This document shows, piece after piece, positions 1-5,928 of a DNA stretch of 17,549 nt. A program made the position numbers and the translations under genes. The stretch lies in NCBI GenBank assembly GCA_963787195.1, contig CAWBCI010000080.1, positions 1-17,549 of the forward strand, written 5' to 3'. The notes beneath the pieces were generated by a model. That model was not told the DNA's origin, ran no database searches, and worked only from the letters and a program-made list of their open reading frames with translations. This stretch comes from CAWBCI01 sp963787195 (lineage in GTDB: Bacteria; Bacteroidota; Bacteroidia; Bacteroidales; JAGOPY01). Numbering within the stretch: the stretch's first letter is position 1; each line of letters opens with the position of its first letter.

Positions 1-88
1 ATTCGCCCCTGAATTGTAGCACTCATCCCAGCGGACCCACAAATCATCCCATTATTAAGGAATAAAATTCACCAAAAAATTAAAGTAG

Positions 89-96
89 TACCTTTA
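89..96 (+). promoter_or_regulatory. Possible -7 box for the 622-aa gene
   Basis: TACCTTTA matches the Bacteroidota -7 consensus TAnnTTTG at all but the last base. It lies about 75 nt before the start codon at 170. No TTG-like -33 box is seen at the expected 19-21 nt spacing. The rest of 1-169 is AT-rich and holds no gene I can support, so this is only a weak candidate. Confidence 0.25.
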
Positions 97-169
97 CACA
101 TTCTTTTAAAAAATGTGGGATTCAATACGCTTTTTTTGAAAGAAAACTAAAAACACACTGCACATAGAA

Positions 170-2038
170 ATGATCAAAGCACATTCTTTCCATATCCCAG
201 TCATGGGAATCGCATTTACAGTTGACTCTCCTTTAAAAGTTTCACAGTACGGCATAGACTCTGTTATCTCGATAGTAGACGATATGCTTCTTGAAAAGCT
301 AAGAAAGATGTATTGTGAAAAATTTGAAATGCCCTATATCGAGATCACTGAGAAAATTGAAGACTTCAGGGCAAAAAGGATCACTTCCTATCTGAACTTA
401 ATAAATAAGCTTGTTGAACAGAAGTTTGAAGAATTTAAAAATGCGGCTCTTGAAAAAGGCCAGGAGATAAAAGAATACTTCAACATGCTGCCCGACTCTT
501 CTTCTATTAAACAGGAATTCAAAAATTTAAGCGAAAAATTCCCCAATTTAAATGAGGTCCGCAACTGGATAAAGGAAAACTTATCCATTGGCAGCATTGA
601 TGTAAATATCATGACCAAGGTTGATAAGGAAAATTACCTGCACGGAGAGAAATTACCGGTTGAATACAATGATGCTCATGCAGCTCTCAGGGGATACGCC
701 CAGAGTGATTTGAAATCATCCATCGTATTTTCGGCCGGCATGAGTCCCAGTTTATATGCTTATTTAGAACATTTTGAGGATTTTTATCCGGATCAAAACG
801 GAGAAATAAAGAAGAAAATTATTTTAAAAGTAAGTGATTACAGATCCGCCCTTATACAGGGAAAGTACCTGGCTAAGAAAGGTCTCTGGGTTTCGGAATA
901 CAGGGTAGAATCGGGACTAAATTGCGGAGGGCATGCTTTTGCAACTGATGGCTACCTGATGGGCCCCATTTTGGCTGAGTTCAAGGAAAAACGGGAAGAA
1001 TTGATAAAATCGGCACATGAACTTCTGGTGGTAGCTCTTTTTGGCAAAAACCGACCTATACCTGAAACTGCGCTACCTATTAAAGTCACTGCCCAGGGCG
1101 GCGTTGGAACGGCTGAAGAACATCAGTTCCTGCTTGAGCATTATAATCTGGATTCAATTGGCTGGGGCAGTCCTTTCTTGTTGGTACCCGAAGCCACCAC
1201 GGTTGATAATATCACGCTTCAAAAATTAATGGAAGCCAAAGAAAAAGATCTTTATCTAAGTAATATATCCCCTCTGGGCGTGCCCTTTAATAGCCTCCAC
1301 GGAAACACGAAGGATATTGAAAAAATGGCCCTGGTCATGAAGGACAGGCCGGGCAGCGTTTGCCAGAAGAAATTTCTCGTATCGAGCGATGAGTTTACTG
1401 ACAGACCACTTTGTACTGCTTCCCGCCAATACCAGTATTTAAAACTGAAAGAGCTGGATAATGAAGATCTTTCTCCGGAAGAGTATAGGACCAGGTTTGA
1501 TAAAATCACCGACAAGTCTTGTCTTTGCGTGGGTTTAGGTACATCTGCCTTACTTGTAAATAATATGGATACTAAATTTGAAGGCGAAGGTGTTTCGGTT
1601 TGCCCCGGTCCGAATTTGGCATATTTCTCAAAAAAAATTAGTCTGAAGGAAATGATCGACCATATTTATGGCAGGGCAAATGTAATCAGCCGGACCGATC
1701 GCCCTAATATGTTTATCAAGGAATTGAAGATCTATATTGAGTATCTGAAAAATAAGATAGAGGAAACTAAAGTCACAATGACGAATAAGCAGGAAAAATA
1801 TTTAATGAATTTTGAAAAGAACCTTGAAGACGGGATTACTTATTATCTGAACTTATTTAATGATTTGAAAGACAAATTCCAGGAAAGCAAATCAAGCATT
1901 TTGAATGAATTGGAAGATAGTTTGATAGCCTTGCAACATCTCACCAGGAAAATATCTGCGGCAAATGGGGAAGAGCGTCTGGCTGCTTATGTAAATAAAA
2001 AGTATGCCGAAAGGGAAATATCGGGTTTAATCTGCTAA
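170..2038 (+). CDS. Nitronate-monooxygenase-like (FMN TIM-barrel) protein with helical C-terminal extension
   Basis: This 622-aa soluble protein has no signal peptide or membrane segment. Its landmarks follow, in order, those of the 360-aa nitronate monooxygenase encoded at 2861-3943: an N-terminal IPVMG strand (residues 9-13), VNIMT (145-149, in the neighbour as GVNIMT), IVFSAG (185-190), CGGHA with a candidate catalytic His255, the phosphate-binding-type AQGGVGT (308-314), SPLGVP (367-372), and a Cys-containing block (C398, C415, C451, C453, C478). I infer an FMN-binding barrel with insertions (about residues 55-140 and 340-440). Residues about 510-600 are charged and helical, probably coiled coil. 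The substrate is unknown, and loss of FMN binding is possible. At 622 aa it is far longer than the roughly 310-370 aa usual for the family. The start is the first ATG in frame after an A-rich leader. I think the fold assignment is likely and make no claim about the reaction. Confidence 0.6.
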   Translation: MIKAHSFHIPVMGIAFTVDSPLKVSQYGIDSVISIVDDMLLEKLRKMYCEKFEMPYIEITEKIEDFRAKRITSYLNLINKLVEQKFEEFKNAALEKGQEIKEYFNMLPDSSSIKQEFKNLSEKFPNLNEVRNWIKENLSIGSIDVNIMTKVDKENYLHGEKLPVEYNDAHAALRGYAQSDLKSSIVFSAGMSPSLYAYLEHFEDFYPDQNGEIKKKIILKVSDYRSALIQGKYLAKKGLWVSEYRVESGLNCGGHAFATDGYLMGPILAEFKEKREELIKSAHELLVVALFGKNRPIPETALPIKVTAQGGVGTAEEHQFLLEHYNLDSIGWGSPFLLVPEATTVDNITLQKLMEAKEKDLYLSNISPLGVPFNSLHGNTKDIEKMALVMKDRPGSVCQKKFLVSSDEFTDRPLCTASRQYQYLKLKELDNEDLSPEEYRTRFDKITDKSCLCVGLGTSALLVNNMDTKFEGEGVSVCPGPNLAYFSKKISLKEMIDHIYGRANVISRTDRPNMFIKELKIYIEYLKNKIEETKVTMTNKQEKYLMNFEKNLEDGITYYLNLFNDLKDKFQESKSSILNELEDSLIALQHLTRKISAANGEERLAAYVNKKYAEREISGLIC

Positions 2039-2051
2039 AAACCAGATTAAA
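2026..2051 (+). terminator. Stem-loop across the stop codon, possible weak terminator
   Basis: TTTAATCTG (2026-2034) and CAGATTAAA (2043-2051) form a perfect 9-bp stem with an 8-nt loop that contains the TAA stop codon. No T-run follows the stem, so an intrinsic terminator is not certain. It may instead protect the 3' end of the mRNA. Confidence 0.35.
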
Positions 2052-2075
2052 TATGATACTATCAAAATAAATGAT

Positions 2076-2083
2076 TACCTTTG
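2076..2083 (+). promoter_or_regulatory. Candidate -7 box for the RRM/cold-shock gene pair
   Basis: TACCTTTG matches TAnnTTTG exactly. It lies in the 292-bp gene-free stretch 2039-2330, where I see no other feature. Transcription from here would give a leader of about 240 nt before the RRM start at 2331. Long leaders are typical of cold-shock mRNAs, but no -33 TTG box is visible at the right spacing, so this remains tentative. Confidence 0.35.
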
Positions 2084-2330
2084 ATGCAATTACAGAATTA
2101 AGAAATTGTGCATTTGAATAAGAATTCCCCTCTTTAGGATAATTCATCACTGTTTACCATTTAAGATCCTGTTTTTTAACTTTTTAACAACGGATTCATT
2201 TGAAAGTCATCCTTAGCCAGCCTTATTGCAATTAATCAACTTTTAATGGTAAGAAGCTCGAAAATTTAGATTTTCTATGACAAGAGAGCGGGTCACGTTA
2301 TTAAAATATAAACATTTAAATAATACTATA

Positions 2331-2585
2331 ATGAACATTTATGTAGGAAACCTTGATTTCAAGGTAGATGAAAATGACTTAGGTGGAATATTTGAAGAAT
2401 ACGGAGCTGTGGCTTCTTCTAAAATTATTACCGACAAATTCAGTGGTAAAAGTAAAGGCTTCGGTTTTGTTACCATGGAAGATCAGGATGAAGCAAATAA
2501 AGCAATACAAGAATTGAATGGCGCTTCATTTGAAAACAGGAATATTACTGTAAACGAAGCCAAACCAAGAAAAGAAAGTTATTAA
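2331..2585 (+). CDS. Small RRM-domain RNA-binding protein
   Basis: This 84-aa protein is a single RNA recognition motif that probably binds single-stranded RNA in the cytoplasm. RNP2 is IYVGNL (residues 3-8) and RNP1 is KGFGFVTM (42-49), with the two stacking aromatics F44 and F46 present and Met in place of the usual last aromatic. A short charged tail (KPRKESY) follows. An in-frame ATG exists at 2277, but its 18 extra residues show no RRM character, and bacterial RRM proteins typically begin at the first beta strand (MNIYVGNL), so I chose 2331. A cold-shock gene follows after 21 nt, which suggests a shared transcript. Single-RRM proteins of this kind are common in Bacteroidota and cyanobacteria. 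The RNA targets are unknown. Confidence 0.9.
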   Translation: MNIYVGNLDFKVDENDLGGIFEEYGAVASSKIITDKFSGKSKGFGFVTMEDQDEANKAIQELNGASFENRNITVNEAKPRKESY

Positions 2586-2606
2586 AATATATCACTATAA
2601 TACATT

Positions 2607-2807
2607 ATGACAAAAGGAAAAGTAAAGTGGTACAATGAAGACAAAGGTTTTGGCTTTATTGAATCAGAAAACGGCGATGACATTTTTGTTCACCGTACCG
2701 GCATCGATAATAAATACAGTGGACTTCTTGCCGAACAGCAGGTAGTTTTCGAAGTAAAGCAAGGCGAAAAAGGCCTGGTTGCTTTCAACGTTAAAACAGC
2801 AAATTAA
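2607..2807 (+). CDS. CspA-family cold-shock protein
   Basis: This 66-aa protein is one complete cold-shock domain, a five-stranded OB-fold that binds single-stranded RNA or DNA and melts RNA structure. It opens with GKVKWYN (residues 4-10), has RNP1 KGFGFI (13-18) and RNP2 DIFVH (25-29), and ends in the usual G-x-x-A-x-N-V strand. The length matches the family (about 65-70 aa). It starts 21 nt after the stop of the RRM gene, so the two RNA-binding proteins are probably co-expressed. Both carry the same KGFGF core from unrelated folds. It could act as a cold-induced or constitutive RNA chaperone; the sequence does not say which. Confidence 0.95.
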   Translation: MTKGKVKWYNEDKGFGFIESENGDDIFVHRTGIDNKYSGLLAEQQVVFEVKQGEKGLVAFNVKTAN

Positions 2808-2860
2808 AGCTGGATTTTATTAAAAGTTACATCAGTCGATTAAATTTAAACTTATAACTG

Positions 2861-3943
2861 ATGAGATCATTTAATATAGGAGATCTTACCATACCCATTC
2901 CAATCATTCAGGGAGGAATGGGTGTTGGTATTTCTTTATCAGGGCTTGCATCGGCAGTTGCCAACATGGGTGGGATCGGCGTCATTTCGACAGTAGGCAT
3001 AGGGCTTATCGGGGACGATACAAATTCAGGTTTCAGAAAATGCAATATAGATGCATTACGCAAAGAGATAAAAAAAGCCAGACAAAAAAGTTCAGGTATA
3101 CTCGGAGTGAACATTATGACGGTCCTGACAAATTTCTCCGATATGGCTGTGACGGCCGTTGATGAAGGTATAGATATCATTTTTTCGGGAGCAGGATTGC
3201 CTCTGGACCTGCCAAAATATCTGGTGAATGGTACCAAAACGAAACTGGTACCTATAGTGTCATCTGCGAGGGCAGCTTCCATAATATGCCGTAAGTGGCA
3301 GCAAAATTTCAATTATCTGCCCGATGCTTTTGTTGTCGAAGGCCCTTTGGCAGGCGGCCACCTGGGATTTAAGGAAGAAGATTTGCAATTAGAAAGCAAT
3401 AAACTGGAAAACCTTGTCGGCGACGTTTTGAAAGTAAGTAAAAATATGAAGGAAAAATATGATAAAGACATTCCGGTGATTGCCGCAGGAGGTATTTTTT
3501 CCGGCAGGGATATATATCATATTATGAAACTGGGAGCAAATGCCGTGCAATTAGGAACCCGTTTTATCGGTACTAAAGAGTGCGATGCATCCCCTGAATT
3601 TAAAAATGCTTTCATAAAGGCCAGGGATGAAGACATACAAATTATTAAAAGCCCGGTTGGTATGCCAGGCAGGGCCATCTTTAACCAGTTTCTGCAGGAT
3701 GCCAGGGACGGCAAAAAAAGGCCGGTTAGCTGCCATTTCAATTGTATTAAATCATGTGACCCTAAAACCACTACTTATTGTATAGGAGATGCCCTTCTGG
3801 CAGCCTATAAAGGTAATTTCGAAGAGGGTTTCGCCTTTACCGGGGCAAAAGCGGGAAAACTTACGGAGATTACAACAGTAAGTGCAGTTTTTGCAGATTT
3901 GAAAAAAGAATACCTTCAGGCCCAGAAAGAAGATGAGGCCTGA
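2861..3943 (+). CDS. Nitronate monooxygenase family FMN enzyme
   Basis: This 360-aa cytosolic protein is of the 2-nitropropane dioxygenase / nitronate monooxygenase type, an FMN TIM barrel. It has the N-terminal PIIQGGMG motif (14-21), GVNIMT (82-87), the family motif AGGHLGF with candidate catalytic His167 (164-170), the FMN-phosphate motif AAGG (208-211), and QLGTRFIGTKE (230-240). After the barrel comes a cysteine cluster (C291, C295, C299, C307) in a pattern I associate with a subgroup of this family, which may bind metal or Fe-S. Known members oxidise alkyl nitronates; the related FabK reduces enoyl-ACP, but FabK proteins are shorter and lack this cysteine tail. The start ATG at 2861 is 53 nt after the cold-shock gene, so read-through is possible. 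The true substrate is unknown. Confidence 0.85.
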   Translation: MRSFNIGDLTIPIPIIQGGMGVGISLSGLASAVANMGGIGVISTVGIGLIGDDTNSGFRKCNIDALRKEIKKARQKSSGILGVNIMTVLTNFSDMAVTAVDEGIDIIFSGAGLPLDLPKYLVNGTKTKLVPIVSSARAASIICRKWQQNFNYLPDAFVVEGPLAGGHLGFKEEDLQLESNKLENLVGDVLKVSKNMKEKYDKDIPVIAAGGIFSGRDIYHIMKLGANAVQLGTRFIGTKECDASPEFKNAFIKARDEDIQIIKSPVGMPGRAIFNQFLQDARDGKKRPVSCHFNCIKSCDPKTTTYCIGDALLAAYKGNFEEGFAFTGAKAGKLTEITTVSAVFADLKKEYLQAQKEDEA

Positions 3944-4022
3944 ATCGGGACCAGAACCGGCAATTTATTAAAATTAAATCAGTACCGGAATCAGTTTTCG
4001 ATATTGTGTCGATTAGGCCTGG

Positions 4023-4042
4023 AAGCCTGAACCGTAAGGCTT
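4023..4042 (+). other. Stem-loop downstream of the nitronate monooxygenase gene
   Basis: AAGCCT (4023-4028) and AGGCTT (4037-4042) form a perfect 6-bp stem with an 8-nt loop. An A-rich tract follows rather than a T-run, so it is at best a weak terminator for the upstream gene. Confidence 0.3.
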
Positions 4043-4052
4043 TAAAAGATTT

Positions 4053-4060
4053 TAACTTTG
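4053..4060 (+). promoter_or_regulatory. Candidate promoter -7 box for the lysine-rich cold-shock-domain gene
   Basis: TAACTTTG matches TAnnTTTG exactly and is followed by CA, as is common in Bacteroidota promoters. The predicted start of transcription is near 4067, giving a leader of about 125 nt before the ATG at 4194. There is no clear TTG at the -33 position. Confidence 0.4.
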
Positions 4061-4094
4061 CATGGCGGCTTAGCACGGAAGCTAAGATTGCAAA
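4057..4094 (+). other. Two-part stem-loop in the leader of the cold-shock-domain gene
   Basis: An inner stem CTTAGC/GCTAAG (4069-4074 with 4081-4086, loop ACGGAA) sits inside an outer stem TTTGCA/TGCAAA (4057-4062 with 4089-4094), separated by an asymmetric internal loop. If the -7 box at 4053-4060 is real, the outer left arm overlaps it and only the inner hairpin would lie at the very 5' end of the mRNA, where it could affect stability. Confidence 0.35.
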
Positions 4095-4193
4095 TTAATG
4101 TCGTCTAAAAGGAAAAAATATGCTTTTTTTGTAAAATTATTTACATTGAGTCGCAATAATATCGGAATTTTAAATATATAATCAAATTAATTT

Positions 4194-4649
4194 ATGGGTA
4201 GATCGCAGGAATCATATAACAAGAAAGACATCAGAAATAAAAAAGAAAAAAAGAGGAAGGATAAAGAGAAGAAAAGGCTGGCCAGGAAAGACATCGATAA
4301 AAAAAGCAGTCTTGACGACATGATTGCCTATGTTGATGAAAATGGAATGATTTCTTCTACTCCTCCCGACCCTAATAAGAAAAAGACGGAAATTAAATTA
4401 GAGGATATTGAAATTGGCGTACCAAACCGTGATTCCGGAGAAAACTATGATCCCATAAGAAAGGGAACCGTGACCTTTTTTAATGATTCCAAAGGCTATG
4501 GTTTTATCAGGGACCTGGAAACTAAGGAAAGCGTATTTGTGCATATAAATAATTTAATCGAGGAAATTAAAGAGGGAAACCTCGTCAGCTTCGAAGTAGA
4601 AATGGGACCTAAAGGAGCATCTGCCGTTCAGGTGAAACTTATCAAATAA
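4194..4649 (+). CDS. Cold-shock-domain protein with lysine-rich N-terminal arm
   Basis: This 151-aa protein has two parts. Residues 1-38 are extremely basic (many KK, KR and RK pairs) and probably disordered, which suits non-specific RNA binding. After an acidic linker (about 40-88), residues 89-151 form a cold-shock domain with GTVTFF (91-96), RNP1 KGYGFI (100-105) and RNP2 VFVHI (114-118). It ends with the A-x-x-V-K-L-I-K strand. Fusions of a basic arm to a cold-shock domain are familiar in Bacteroidota. It probably acts as an RNA chaperone or ribosome/RNA-associated factor, which is inference. It stands alone, ending 40 nt before the convergent cytochrome gene. Confidence 0.88.
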   Translation: MGRSQESYNKKDIRNKKEKKRKDKEKKRLARKDIDKKSSLDDMIAYVDENGMISSTPPDPNKKKTEIKLEDIEIGVPNRDSGENYDPIRKGTVTFFNDSKGYGFIRDLETKESVFVHINNLIEEIKEGNLVSFEVEMGPKGASAVQVKLIK

Positions 4650-4652
4650 ACA

Positions 4653-4675
4653 AGAGCCTGCCTTAGGCTTTATTT
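4653..4675 (+). terminator. Possible terminator between convergent genes
   Basis: AGCCT (4655-4659) and AGGCT (4665-4669) pair around a GCCTT loop, the stem can be extended by a G-T and an A-T pair, and TTTATTT follows. It lies in the 40-bp gap between the + strand cold-shock-domain gene and the - strand cytochrome gene, where a terminator is expected. Confidence 0.45.
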
Positions 4676-4689
4676 ATCAAACTGATATT

Positions 4690-5391
4690 CTAATTATTGG
4701 GAGTCCCTGCATCAATCCAATCCTGGATCTGTTTTATTTTACAATCCGATAGCTTATTGCCATTATACGGCATAAAAACATAAGGTGCGATATGGGTAAT
4801 CCCTCCCAAAAACTTTGGATCCGTAGCGATGCCTGAAACATGCTGATAATCTGTCAGTAAAATTCCTGCCCCCGGGTTAGATCCGCTGTGGCAACCTACG
4901 CAATTTATCTGAAGTGTCGGCCAAACCGCTCCGGAAAAAGTAAAATTCGTCGAATCGCAGGCTTCATTTACGCAAAGCAGGTTCCATGCCCCCTGATCTA
5001 TCCATTTGTAAATAAGATCTTTCTGATTAGAAGTAAGTTGCTGCTGGGAAGTAGGAGGCATATGCCTTTCTCCCGTTTTATTCAGCACTTTATATAGCAA
5101 ACTCCCTTTTGGATTACCGACTTTGACATGCCCCGTTTTTGTGATATGAACATAATCGGTCAATACCACTCCGTTTTCTGATGAAGCCGGATCATGACAA
5201 CCTGAAACACCGCAACTGGACTGCAGAAGGGGCAATACTTCATTTTGAAAGTACACTGTATCAGGATTGCAATTGAAAACACTTATAATCGTCGGATCGC
5301 TCAGGTAGCCCGGTTCATGCTTACAAGCCTGGAAAAAAAACATATATAAAGGGATGAGGAATATAGATAACCTGATAATTCTCTGCTTCAT
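4690..5391 (-). CDS. Di-haem cytochrome c-domain lipoprotein
   Basis: This 233-aa protein has a lipoprotein signal (hydrophobic residues 8-20, lipobox ending FQAC, Cys23), so it should be anchored in a membrane facing the periplasm. Two similar c-type cytochrome domains follow. The first (about 45-137) has a C60-x4-C65-H66 haem site with Met111 in RHMPP as probable distal ligand. The second (about 150-233) has a normal CVGCH site (C164, C167, H168) with Met207 in FMPYNG. Extra cysteines (C41, C140, C145, C217) may form disulfides. The repeated LTDY and DLIYKWIDQGA/QIQDWIDAGT segments suggest duplication. Such proteins carry electrons, but the partner is unknown. It is transcribed away from the DoxX gene, with 106 nt between the starts. 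Confidence 0.85.
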   Translation of the reverse strand: MKQRIIRLSIFLIPLYMFFFQACKHEPGYLSDPTIISVFNCNPDTVYFQNEVLPLLQSSCGVSGCHDPASSENGVVLTDYVHITKTGHVKVGNPKGSLLYKVLNKTGERHMPPTSQQQLTSNQKDLIYKWIDQGAWNLLCVNEACDSTNFTFSGAVWPTLQINCVGCHSGSNPGAGILLTDYQHVSGIATDPKFLGGITHIAPYVFMPYNGNKLSDCKIKQIQDWIDAGTPNN

Positions 5392-5467
5392 TAAAATTGG
5401 TTTTAAGAGTCTGCAAATTAACGATTTTTTAACGGATAATTAGGTTTTTCTCTCATTCAAAATTCAC

Positions 5468-5475
5468 TATATTTG
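5468..5475 (+). promoter_or_regulatory. Candidate -7 box for the DoxX gene and downstream esterase-like gene
   Basis: TATATTTG matches TAnnTTTG exactly, 22 nt before the DoxX start codon, giving a leader of about 15 nt. A T-rich tract (5445-5449) lies where a -33 box would be, but it lacks the G of TTG. Confidence 0.45.
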
Positions 5476-5497
5476 ATCTTACTTACCAGGATTAAAC

Positions 5498-5911
5498 ATG
5501 AAAAACATTCTATTCCATTCCGGCAAACACAAGACCCTGCCCAGTATAGCATTACTTATACAGCGACTGGCTTTCGGGGGTATGATGCTCAGGCACGGTT
5601 ATCCAAAGCTTATAAACTTTCTGGAACTTGCCAACCATTTTTCCGATCCTCTCGGCGTTGGGAAAAGCCTTAGCCTGGGGCTGGTAGTCTTCGCTGAGTT
5701 CGGCTGCTCTATCCTGGTGATTTTAGGACTTGGAACCCGCTGGGCTGTTGTACCCTTGATTATAAACATGTCGGTTATTATCGCCATAATACAAATGCAT
5801 CAGCCATTTGCAAAAAAGGAGCTGGCCCTGCTCTACCTGGCCGCTTTCCTGGTCTTGCTCCTGTTTGGTGCAGGTAAATATTCACTCGATAAATTGATTT
5901 CCAAAAAATGA
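5498..5911 (+). CDS. DoxX family membrane protein
   Basis: This 137-aa inner-membrane protein has four predicted transmembrane helices (about residues 15-33, 58-78, 82-100 and 107-125). The DoxX signature is clear: a first helix with RLAFGGMMLRHGYPKL, a second with FAEFGCSILVILGLGTR, and a last with ELALLYL followed by GAGKYSLD. DoxX-like proteins are linked to quinone or thiosulfate metabolism in a few species and to redox homeostasis in others, but most, including this one, have no assigned role. The chosen ATG at 5498 keeps the normal length and follows the -7 box closely. The next gene starts 17 nt downstream on the same strand, so they are probably co-transcribed. Confidence 0.9.
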   Translation: MKNILFHSGKHKTLPSIALLIQRLAFGGMMLRHGYPKLINFLELANHFSDPLGVGKSLSLGLVVFAEFGCSILVILGLGTRWAVVPLIINMSVIIAIIQMHQPFAKKELALLYLAAFLVLLLFGAGKYSLDKLISKK

Positions 5912-5928
5912 CCTGAAAATCACATAGC

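Noticed and set aside
2277..2330. Upstream ATG as the start of the RRM protein
   Set aside because: The 18 added residues do not belong to the RRM fold, and the ATG at 2331 gives the standard MNIYVGNL beginning.
2908..3312. Open frame of 134 codons on the - strand
   Set aside because: It lies fully inside the nitronate monooxygenase gene, which has clear family motifs in the + frame.
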